DNA of 38,575 nt from Treponema sp. (lineage in GTDB: Bacteria; Spirochaetota; Spirochaetia; Treponematales; Breznakiellaceae), in assembly GCA_009782955.1 (NCBI GenBank), contig WRIB01000026.1, positions 1 through 38,575 of the forward strand, given 5' to 3'. How positions within the stretch are numbered: position 1 is the first letter of the stretch; the number at the start of each line of letters is the position of its first letter. The translations under genes were made by a program, and so were the position numbers. Shown piece after piece: positions 24,171-31,163 of the stretch. A model generated the notes under the pieces. It was not told the DNA's origin. It worked only from the letters and a program-made list of their open reading frames with translations, and made no database searches.

Positions 24171-26048
24171 TTAGACACCCATCCGGTTAATAAGAGTGTC
24201 CAGCATTTGGTTAACAGTTGTTATAAACCGGGCTGCTGCATTAAAACCATGCTGGAACCTCAGCATATCCGCCATTTCTTCGTTAAGATTTACACCTGCT
24301 ACCGATTGGCGCATTGCCTGAAGATCTTTCATTGTCTGGTTATGCGTTTCTTTTTCATAACCGCTCCGTTCACCCAGGGCGCCTACCCTGCCAACGGTGT
24401 CGGCAAAGTATTCGGTAAAAGTCATATTCTTTCCAACCATAACCCTGTCGTAACGCAGGCTGGCCAATGCAATGGCGGCTTCACCGTTGCCCGGATTGGC
24501 TGCTCTATCGTTTTCACCAAAGCCCGCGGCTACAGTGGTTACATCACGCAATATGTTGGGGTTTATTTCTATCCATCCGGAAGGGTGGGCATTGGGAGCT
24601 ACCGCATAATCGTATGAACCTCCGCGGAGAATATCAACAGCATCGGGAACAGTCCAGTCAAAAGCGCCTTCCGGCCCTCTTGCATTTAAAAGCCCGGCAT
24701 AACCTTCAAGGAAAAAACCTGAATCTTCAACATGACGGATCACAAAGGGAGGGTTTTCCCATCCCTGTACAGGAGTTCCCTTTAATTGAAGCTGTCCTTC
24801 CCTGTTTAACCGGGCTACTACTTCGGCGCCTGAATTGTTGATCCGGGTGATAACATCTATTACCCTGTCGGTGGGGTAATATTCAATTTCTACATTGCCG
24901 TCAGGACCGGACAGGGTAATTACACCTTCCAAACCTATTTGGGCATTTGCTTCCAGGGTGTTTACACCGTTTATCCTGAAGATGTAACTTGAATCATACT
25001 CACCATCTCCGCTGCGGTCATAGTTCCCCGCCACATTGGTTACATAAGGCCGATTCACAAAGAAGTCATTACCTGTGGCATTATTTAATCCGTAGGCACT
25101 GCTATGAACTTCATTTACCAGATCCATAAAGTTCATGGTAAAGTTGTCCAGAGAATTAATCTCGTTTTGAATGGTAACATCACGCAGTTCAAAAAGGGCT
25201 GCAAGGGATCCGTTTCTAAATTTTACTTCCTCACCTGTATCCTGCCAATAAACCCGGGAATATCCTTCATCTCCCTGATTTCGCCGCAGGCTAAATTCAC
25301 GGGAAACGCTGCCCTGGACAAGGATCATTCCGGCCGTATGGATCATATATTCGTCCGGATCACGGCGGTCTACAGTTACATCAATGAGTGCAGAAAGCCT
25401 GTCAGTCAAGAGGTCACGGCGGTCCTTAAGATCGTTTGCGTTATCTCCCTGTGCTTCGATACGCTGAATATCCCGGTTAAGCCCTGCAATCTGACCTGCA
25501 AGGTAATTTACCTTGTCTACGGTAATCCGGATGTCCTGCTCTGCCATATCCTGAAGCCCTTTGAGGGCTTTATAATTCTTTTGAATCGTATCAACGAGGG
25601 TTTTCCCTCTTTCGACTACGGCAGTACGAGGAGGAATATCTGCGGGATAATTTGCAAGTTCCTGCCAGGCATCCCAGAATTGATCCAGTCTCCCTCGAAT
25701 CGAAGTATCTCCCACTTCGTGATAAATCTGTTCAAGCATTCTTATATAAGGATCTGTGGTATTCCAAAACCCTTCGGTAGAAGCATGAGCAACAATCTGT
25801 TGATCCAGAAGCTCGTCCCTAAGTCTGATAATTTGTTGTATGGCAACGCCCTGTCCTATCTGGCCGGGAGTTTCTTCACGTTCCAGACCGGGGAGGAAAA
25901 TGGGATCAAAAGCGGTAAAATCTACTCTTTGTCTGGAATACCCTTCGGTATTCATGTTTGCGATATTATGTTCAGTAGTAGTCAGCGCCTGCTGATGGGC
26001 TACTACAGCTCGTTTCCCGATTTCTATTCCCTGAAAGGTGGAAGTCAT
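24171..26048 (-). CDS. flgK: FlgK, hook-filament junction protein (HAP1)
   Basis: The 625-residue first junction protein above the hook. The N-terminal D0 helix with FQGIEIGKRAVVAHQQALTT and HNIANMNTEGYSRQRV is the typical FlgK/FlgE rod-hook signature. The central part includes LDQFWDAWQELANYPAD, a FlgK hallmark. The C-terminus has the conserved GVNLNEEMADMLRFQHGFNAAARFITTVNQMLDTL. AAAGGAG lies eight bases before ATG. It lies 30 bases after the chaperone gene. A 377-residue open frame on the opposite strand is a shadow of this gene. Confidence 0.96.
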   Translation of the reverse strand: MTSTFQGIEIGKRAVVAHQQALTTTEHNIANMNTEGYSRQRVDFTAFDPIFLPGLEREETPGQIGQGVAIQQIIRLRDELLDQQIVAHASTEGFWNTTDPYIRMLEQIYHEVGDTSIRGRLDQFWDAWQELANYPADIPPRTAVVERGKTLVDTIQKNYKALKGLQDMAEQDIRITVDKVNYLAGQIAGLNRDIQRIEAQGDNANDLKDRRDLLTDRLSALIDVTVDRRDPDEYMIHTAGMILVQGSVSREFSLRRNQGDEGYSRVYWQDTGEEVKFRNGSLAALFELRDVTIQNEINSLDNFTMNFMDLVNEVHSSAYGLNNATGNDFFVNRPYVTNVAGNYDRSGDGEYDSSYIFRINGVNTLEANAQIGLEGVITLSGPDGNVEIEYYPTDRVIDVITRINNSGAEVVARLNREGQLQLKGTPVQGWENPPFVIRHVEDSGFFLEGYAGLLNARGPEGAFDWTVPDAVDILRGGSYDYAVAPNAHPSGWIEINPNILRDVTTVAAGFGENDRAANPGNGEAAIALASLRYDRVMVGKNMTFTEYFADTVGRVGALGERSGYEKETHNQTMKDLQAMRQSVAGVNLNEEMADMLRFQHGFNAAARFITTVNQMLDTLINRMGV

Positions 26049-26078
26049 ACCATGCTCCTTTTGTTAAACATAATTCAG

Positions 26079-26561
26079 TTAAAAATTACTGTTTACCATT
26101 ACGCTTCTCATATCCGCTTCGCGTTCGACACCCTTGCGGGAATACATTTTTCCGCGTCTGTCAGGGTAAACCCGTTCCAAAAGGCCGGAAACAGCGGATT
26201 TTGCTTCTTTGATATATTCCATGAGAGTATCGTTTGATATTTTAATTTGGAGGGTTATCATTTTTAGTTTACGGTAAAGTCCGGAAATTTCCTCTTTCTT
26301 GTCCATCGGAAGTTTGGCTGCCCAGGCATAGAACGATTCCGGTTTTTCTTCCGCCTGAAAGCTCTTGAATATAGCTTCCCTTTCAGTCTCGAGAACTTCA
26401 AATTGGGAACCTATTTCACCTATTGACTGCATAAAAAGCTCATATTCAGCCCATTCCCGTTTAATAACTGCATCACGAATCATGGTCTGCAAGGGAGGAA
26501 TTTTTTCCAAAAGTTCAATTTCCTTCAGTAAAACAATTGAAAAAACCGATATATTTTCCAT
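26079..26561 (-). CDS. flgN: FlgN-like chaperone for FlgK and FlgL
   Basis: A 160-residue, mostly helical, charged protein without signal or membrane segment, first in the operon before flgK and flgL. This is the position and build of FlgN, the cytoplasmic export chaperone for the junction proteins (e.g. LLKEIELLEKIPPLQTMIRD and the coiled-coil stretch LYRKLKMITLQIKISNDTL). The family is weakly conserved, so the assignment rests on context and size. The ATG at 26561 follows GGAGG; an extension to 26630 overlaps the promoter. The C-terminus is basic (DRRGKMYSRKGVEREADMR). Confidence 0.7.
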   Translation of the reverse strand: MENISVFSIVLLKEIELLEKIPPLQTMIRDAVIKREWAEYELFMQSIGEIGSQFEVLETEREAIFKSFQAEEKPESFYAWAAKLPMDKKEEISGLYRKLKMITLQIKISNDTLMEYIKEAKSAVSGLLERVYPDRRGKMYSRKGVEREADMRSVMVNSNF

Positions 26562-26580
26562 GCCTTTGCCTCCATATAGA

Positions 26581-26607
26581 TCATCGGTAAAAAAAAATAT
26601 ATCTTGA
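26581..26607 (-). promoter_or_regulatory. Candidate sigma-28 promoter of the flgN-flgK-flgL-fliW-csrA operon
   Basis: On the minus strand TCAAGATA (26607-26600), 11 bases, then ACCGATGA (26588-26581). The spacer is exact; the boxes match the TAAAGTTT/GCCGATAA consensus at five and six of eight positions. It would give a leader of about 15 bases. Confidence 0.5.
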
Positions 26608-26636
26608 CCGGATTGAATTCGACGGAACAATCTGCA

Positions 26637-26667
26637 TTGACATTTTTGCCGATATTAGGGAAAATAT
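26637..26667 (+). promoter_or_regulatory. Possible promoter of tRNA-His
   Basis: A perfect -35 box TTGACA (26637-26642) with AAATAT (26662-26667) as the nearest -10-like hexamer, 19 bases away. The spacer is long, so the -10 is uncertain. Confidence 0.35.
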
Positions 26668-26677
26668 CCTTGTTATT

Positions 26678-26750
26678 GGTGGATGTAGCTCAGTGGTAGA
26701 GTCCCAGATTGTGGATCTGGTCGTCGCGGGTTCAAAACCCGTCATCCACC
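26678..26750 (+). tRNA. tRNA-His (GTG)
   Basis: Acceptor GTGGATG/CATCCAC with an extra 5' G (26678) opposite discriminator C73 (26750), the tRNA-His identity pair. The D-arm is GCTCAGTGGTAGAGT, the anticodon loop TTGTGGA with GTG, and the T-arm CGGGTTCAAAACCCG. CCA is not encoded. A coding sequence starts two bases after its last base. Confidence 0.95.
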
Positions 26751-26751
26751 C

Positions 26752-28767
26752 ATGGAAGCACATGAACGCCGCACTGTCTATTCAAATGCTTTAAATAAAT
26801 CGCTTGAAGTATTTGTCTCCTATACCGAAAAAGCCATTGACGATGTAATGTCAAATGGTTTGCTGCTGATTGCAGAAGCAGCAAATTTGGATAGAATTAT
26901 TATTTTTCGTATTTTTGGGCTTGAAAGCAACAATGCCGGAGAAATTTACCGATGGGACAAAGTTCTTGGAGGAACAGCACCTATTGACCCTGATCTTAAA
27001 ACATTGCCTATTACACCGGTAATGAAGCGTTGGATTTCCACTGTAGTAAATGATACCTGTATAAGCCTAAAACGCAGTAATTTTACAGAAGATGAGGCTG
27101 CCTTTCTAAGTTCTCGCGGCGTTAAATCAATTTTGATAGTACCTGTTTTCGTAGAACATGAGTTATGGGGCGTTGTTACTTTTCATGATAATACGAACGA
27201 AAGGGACTTTGACGAAGATTGCACCGGCTTTTTGCGTTCGGCAGCGCGTTTGTGCGCCGTCACGATCATGCGGGAAGAAAAAACAAAAGCTGTTGATCAG
27301 GCTATGGAAGAACTCAAACGTCACGAAAAAATGAAGGATATACTCCATAAGGCTTCCGCTATATTTTTGTCACAGTGCGGAGAAATATTCGAGGATATTA
27401 TGACGGCAGGCATCAGTCTTATTGCTGATGCTGTGAGCGTTGACAGGATGGTTCTCTACCGTAACCGTATGAAGCTCGATGGTTTGCATATGTCGCAGGT
27501 ATACCGCTGGGACAGGGAGCTGGGGGGTAAAACAGAATTGATTGAATCCTATGCAGACATTCCATACGCACGGTTGATATTGAATTGGGAAGCCTCTCTT
27601 GCAAACGGTATTTTTCTGAACAGCCCGTCAAGACTGCTGCCCGAAGTTCAATCATCTGTACTACAATCTTTTGGCATCGTGTCAGTTGCCGTTATACCGG
27701 TGTTTATCAATAATGGTTTTTGGGGTTTTGCGCTTTTTGGCGATGTACGTAATGAACGATATTTCGAAAACGATACCATTGAGATGATGCGTTCGGCGGC
27801 GTTTTTATTCGCCAATGCCTTCATACGTACAGAGATGGAGCATGAACTGGTTGACAAGAATGAACTCAACCGTGTAATGTTTCAAACGGCGCCAATCGGA
27901 TTGACTACATATAACGAAGATTTGCATTTGGTTGACTGCAATGATGCTGTACTTAATATGCACGGCGTTGAAAAGCAGTACTATCTTGACCATTTTCTTG
28001 ATTTTTCACCCGAATATCAACCCGATGGACGGAAAACCATAGACAAACTGCCTGATATTATGTTAAGGGCATTGAATGGTGAAAAACTGGTATGTGAATG
28101 GATGCACAAAACACTTGCGGGCGATCCTGTTCCCTGTGAACTGGTATTGACACGTACAAAAAGCAAGGGGAAATATTTCGGCCTGGGATATGTATATGAT
28201 TTGCGCAATATCAAGGCGTTGGAAAAAAACATTCAACAGCTCGAAACAGAAGTTGATAAAATTTATTATGACCAGCTAACGGGTATTTATAACAGACGTT
28301 TTTTTGATGAAAATTTGGATAACTTAATAAAGTTATTATCCCGATCTAACAGTACTATCAGTCTTATGATGATTGATATAGACTATTTCAAGAAATATAA
28401 CGATTGCTACGGTCATATCAGTGGTGATAACTGTCTTAGGACCATTGCGAAAATTCTAGCAAGTACATTATCAAGAATCGATGATTTTGTCGTGAGGTAT
28501 GGCGGTGAGGAATTTGTTGTTGTCCTGCAAAATACCGGCGAGAGCGGCGCACGGGTAATAGCGGAAACATTGCTTGAAAACGTCCGTAACTGTAATATAC
28601 CGCATGAACAAAGCGATGTGGCAAATTGTGTCACCATTTCCATCGGACTTATGTCTTGTAAAGTAGAACATACGCATTGCAAGGAAGATTATGTTCAGTG
28701 CGCGGATGAGCAGCTATATATGTCAAAACAGAACGGACGGAACAGATATACCATTACCAGTCTGTAA
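26752..28767 (+). CDS. GAF-GAF-PAS-GGDEF diguanylate cyclase
   Basis: It makes c-di-GMP from GTP. The 671-residue soluble protein has two similar GAF domains (about 15-180 and 200-360; both contain the DRIIIF/DRMVLYR and VIPVFI..GFWGFALFGD-type core). A PAS segment (NRVMFQTAPIGLTTYNEDLH, about 375-480) and a coiled linker follow. The GGDEF domain has YDQLTGIYNRRFFDENL, the GGEEF active site near residue 584 and an inhibitory I-site RIDD five residues before it. All catalytic motifs are intact. The ATG lies just after tRNA-His with only tRNA sequence upstream, so no Shine-Dalgarno exists and the mRNA may start by tRNA processing. The next in-frame ATG lies well inside the first GAF domain. Confidence 0.92.
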   Translation: MEAHERRTVYSNALNKSLEVFVSYTEKAIDDVMSNGLLLIAEAANLDRIIIFRIFGLESNNAGEIYRWDKVLGGTAPIDPDLKTLPITPVMKRWISTVVNDTCISLKRSNFTEDEAAFLSSRGVKSILIVPVFVEHELWGVVTFHDNTNERDFDEDCTGFLRSAARLCAVTIMREEKTKAVDQAMEELKRHEKMKDILHKASAIFLSQCGEIFEDIMTAGISLIADAVSVDRMVLYRNRMKLDGLHMSQVYRWDRELGGKTELIESYADIPYARLILNWEASLANGIFLNSPSRLLPEVQSSVLQSFGIVSVAVIPVFINNGFWGFALFGDVRNERYFENDTIEMMRSAAFLFANAFIRTEMEHELVDKNELNRVMFQTAPIGLTTYNEDLHLVDCNDAVLNMHGVEKQYYLDHFLDFSPEYQPDGRKTIDKLPDIMLRALNGEKLVCEWMHKTLAGDPVPCELVLTRTKSKGKYFGLGYVYDLRNIKALEKNIQQLETEVDKIYYDQLTGIYNRRFFDENLDNLIKLLSRSNSTISLMMIDIDYFKKYNDCYGHISGDNCLRTIAKILASTLSRIDDFVVRYGGEEFVVVLQNTGESGARVIAETLLENVRNCNIPHEQSDVANCVTISIGLMSCKVEHTHCKEDYVQCADEQLYMSKQNGRNRYTITSL

Positions 28768-28798
28768 ATCACAGTCCTGTTTTGGCGGATATTAATAA

Positions 28799-29695
28799 TC
28801 AGCCAAATAGTGTTTTTATATTTAACTGTATCTGTTTTGCCATTTTGTAAATGTTTACCAGACGGAGTTCTGCAGCTTTTTTGTAGACTTCTTCTACCAT
28901 ACCAGGATGTGCCGGTTTTCCCCGATAGGGAACCGGGGCCAGATAGGGACAATCCGTTTCCAGAATCAGCCTGTCATCAGGAACGAGTTTGCAGGCATCC
29001 TGGATATTCCGGGCGTTTTTATAGGTAAGATTTCCTGCAAATGAAATATAGTAACCCATGTCCAAAAAAGTTTTGGCTACTTCGCTGCCATATGAAAAGC
29101 AATGGACAACCCCGCGGACTTGCGGGTAACGATTTAAAATCTCCGCTGTTTCTTCGGCAGCATCCCGGGAATGAATAATTACGGGAAGATTAAGTTCCTG
29201 GGCCAATGCCATTTGCATTTCCATTAATTCCCTCTCCCCTTCCAAATCCGTAGTTCCTTTTTTTCCTTCTCCGTTCCAGTTATGATCCAGGCCGAATTCG
29301 CCAAGTGCGCATATTTTTGATGCGCACACAGAGTCCGGCAGCGGCGCTGTTACCGACTGATATATATCAGCTTCCAACAGACCTGCCGAATCCGTACATT
29401 TGCAGTTCGTATGGACATATGTATGCTCTGTCTTTCTTACATTGAGGATAGCTTGTTTTAGTTCCTCTGTCCGAGTTTCCCGGTTTTCTATGGAAGCCGG
29501 CCATGGCCAGAGTCCACTGGCAAAACGGACTTGCGGGTATATGGAAAACTCTTTTATACGGCTTTTAAGATCGCCCGGTTCAAGGCTGATATCAATAATG
29601 CCTGTAAAACCCGATGAAAAAAGTTCATTTAGCATTTGATGGGGGTCAATACCCCGCTCTGTTAGCCCTGATAAATGAGCATGAGTATCATACAT
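28799..29695 (-). CDS. tatD: TatD-family metal-dependent DNase
   Basis: A 298-residue TIM-barrel hydrolase. Metal ligands are in YDTHAHLSG (HxH), ALGEFGLDHNW (Glu), VIIHSRDA (His), GVVHCFSYG (His) and ILETDCPYLAP (Asp), all in order. TatD enzymes act as 3'-5' exonucleases in DNA repair. The protein is about 40 residues longer than the common 260, mainly from an insertion near 90-125 (THTNCKCTDSAGLLEADIYQ-type, Cys/Ser-rich). No ribosome site is visible upstream of the ATG. It is convergent with the diguanylate cyclase, 31 bases apart. Confidence 0.92.
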   Translation of the reverse strand: MYDTHAHLSGLTERGIDPHQMLNELFSSGFTGIIDISLEPGDLKSRIKEFSIYPQVRFASGLWPWPASIENRETRTEELKQAILNVRKTEHTYVHTNCKCTDSAGLLEADIYQSVTAPLPDSVCASKICALGEFGLDHNWNGEGKKGTTDLEGERELMEMQMALAQELNLPVIIHSRDAAEETAEILNRYPQVRGVVHCFSYGSEVAKTFLDMGYYISFAGNLTYKNARNIQDACKLVPDDRLILETDCPYLAPVPYRGKPAHPGMVEEVYKKAAELRLVNIYKMAKQIQLNIKTLFG

Positions 29696-29741
29696 ATTAA
29701 TTATTGACCGTTTTCGGTGTCTTTGGTATAATTATCACGGT

Positions 29742-29840
29742 AACTTTTAAAAACTTCAGTTTTTAAAAGTTTTCTTACCCTATGAAGAAAATCGCCATTG
29801 ATATAATTTTTTAAAATGTAGTAAATTTGCGATTTTCTTC
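29742..29840. other. Two perfect inverted repeats between tatD and tRNA-Leu
   Basis: AACTTTTAAAAAC (29742-29754) pairs with its exact complement (29759-29771) across TTCA. GAAGAAAATCGC (29784-29795) pairs with GCGATTTTCTTC (29829-29840) across a 33-base AT-rich loop containing TATAAT, a possible -10. The 188-base gap is almost wholly palindromic. Confidence 0.6.
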
Positions 29841-29841
29841 G

Positions 29842-29881
29842 GGAAAACTTAAAAAAACCAACAGGTTTTTTTTGAGTTTTT
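29842..29881. terminator. Long hairpin immediately upstream of tRNA-Leu
   Basis: AAAAAAACC (29851-29859) pairs with GGTTTTTTT (29864-29872) across AACA, and the stem continues outward through AACTT/GAGTTTTTC with a single bulge to about 18 pairs. It ends two bases before the tRNA. As a terminator it would act against transcripts from either direction; its place just upstream of a tRNA is unusual. Confidence 0.5.
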
Positions 29882-29883
29882 CG

Positions 29884-29966
29884 GCCGGGGTGGTGGAATG
29901 GTAGACACCGGGGACTTAAAATCCCCTGGCCGCAAGGCCGTGTGAGTTCAAATCTCATCCCCGGCA
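29884..29966 (+). tRNA. tRNA-Leu (TAA)
   Basis: An 83-base class II tRNA with acceptor GCCGGGG/CCCCGGC, anticodon loop CTTAAAA with TAA, long variable arm GGCCGCAAGGCC, T-loop TTCAAAT and discriminator A. CCA is not encoded. Its last 12 bases are antisense to the final codons and stop of the gene at 29955-31118. Confidence 0.95.
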
Positions 29967-31118
29967 TTGTTTAAAAAATTCTTCAATAATGTTATGCAAT
30001 GAATTTTCGTAGATTTTGACAATTGCCGCTTCCCTGTCAAAACTTTCTGTTGAATCTGAAGCATGCGCTGTGTTAATCATTACATTACTGCCGAATTCCC
30101 TGCGTACCGTACCGCCTGGCGCTTTGAGCGGGTCAGTAGGGCCAAGTACTTCCCGGATTTTTTGCACAGCGTTATCGCCTTCATAAACAAGGATCATTGT
30201 CTTAACATGCTCTTCGCTTTCGTTGGAACCGGGACGCATACCTGACATAAACTCGATAAGCTTTTGAAACTGGCTTTCGGCATATTCCATACCGATGGTG
30301 TTGGTTAAAAGCTCTTTTGTTTCTTCGTTTAAGGAAATATCATATTCCTTTTCCAGAATTTCTACTGCCTTTCCTCCAAATACCGGAGCAAGTTTTTCAA
30401 TTAATGCAGTTTCAACAGGACCGTAAAATTCCAAAGCTTCTTCCTGCGTAAACTGGTGAATTTTGATCCCTACAATTCGCATGCCGGTCCGTGAAAACAT
30501 ATCAAGAATGGTGCCCGGTCTTGAAGAAGCAAAATTCCAATTATCGGGTTTTATAATAACCAGGGTTCTTTCTATTTTTGCTGTTTCCGGGTATTCCATA
30601 TTGACTACAATATTTTCTTTTCCTTTAAGAAAACGGGATATCAATTCCAGGTCTTTATCCGCTTCTTTCTGGTTACGGGGAGTAAGAACCGCCGGTTCAA
30701 AATACATAACCTTATCAGGATTGTTTGAGTCAAAAATAAGGTCTGCATAAGTGTCCCGGATTGTTTCACCTGTTATTGATTCAATGCCCCGATTTTCCGC
30801 ATGAAGAGCGCCGCAGATATCGGTAAGTTTCTTGCATGCATCATCTCCCCGGAAAAGGAGGATTAACACGCGGTGAGCCCTGCCGCCTGAAATAAAATTC
30901 CGTTCCACATAGTCGGCCAACATGGTGATATTGTCTCTTACGTTTTGTTTCCGTAGGATCCGGGCGTATTCATTTACAAACGATTCATCGGGTATAATCA
31001 TTTGAGCGCCGGCCAGTTCAAGATCAAGTCTGGAAAGGAGCCGGGCAATTACTCCGCCTGTTCTGCTCTTTACAATAGAGTATGGCGTTACCATTACATA
31101 AGAAAGTTCGTTTCTCAT
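29955..31118 (-). CDS. Tandem nucleoside-diphosphate-kinase-like protein
   Basis: A 387-residue protein made of two NDK-fold halves. The first (1 to about 170) has [42 protein letters not shown] and [20 protein letters not shown]; the catalytic His is absent there. The second (about 180-387) has [35 protein letters not shown] and the active-site motif [15 protein letters not shown] with its His. So one half is probably active in NTP synthesis and the other regulatory or structural. Ordinary NDK is about 140-150 residues. The last three residues (CRG) and the stop lie within the antisense of tRNA-Leu. It is divergent from fusA, with 45 bases between starts. Confidence 0.85.
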   Translation of the reverse strand: MRNELSYVMVTPYSIVKSRTGGVIARLLSRLDLELAGAQMIIPDESFVNEYARILRKQNVRDNITMLADYVERNFISGGRAHRVLILLFRGDDACKKLTDICGALHAENRGIESITGETIRDTYADLIFDSNNPDKVMYFEPAVLTPRNQKEADKDLELISRFLKGKENIVVNMEYPETAKIERTLVIIKPDNWNFASSRPGTILDMFSRTGMRIVGIKIHQFTQEEALEFYGPVETALIEKLAPVFGGKAVEILEKEYDISLNEETKELLTNTIGMEYAESQFQKLIEFMSGMRPGSNESEEHVKTMILVYEGDNAVQKIREVLGPTDPLKAPGGTVRREFGSNVMINTAHASDSTESFDREAAIVKIYENSLHNIIEEFFKQCRG

Positions 31119-31128
31119 AGATACCCCA

Positions 31129-31158
31129 TTGTAATATTTCTTTGATGCTTGTTACAAT
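31129..31158 (+). promoter_or_regulatory. Sigma-70-like promoter of the EF-G gene
   Basis: TTGTAA (31129-31134), an 18-base spacer, then TACAAT (31153-31158). The expected start point falls within a few bases of the ATG at 31164, so the transcript may be leaderless; consistent with this, no Shine-Dalgarno precedes the ATG. Confidence 0.45.
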
Positions 31159-31163
31159 ACCCT

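Noticed and set aside
25104..26237. A 377-codon plus-strand open frame
   Set aside because: It is antisense to flgK, whose protein is clearly recognisable; the composition (Cys, Ile, Phe, Ser rich) is that of a shadow frame.
26648..26655. A sigma-28 -10 box (GCCGATAT) before tRNA-His
   Set aside because: No TAAA-type -35 lies at the right distance, and the TTGACA nearby suggests an ordinary promoter.
29701..29967. An 88-codon minus-strand open frame ending just before tatD
   Set aside because: Its only start codons lie in the antisense of tRNA-Leu, and the part outside the tRNA is built from the three palindromes. No start codon exists after the tRNA, so it is probably chance, or at most a gene remnant.
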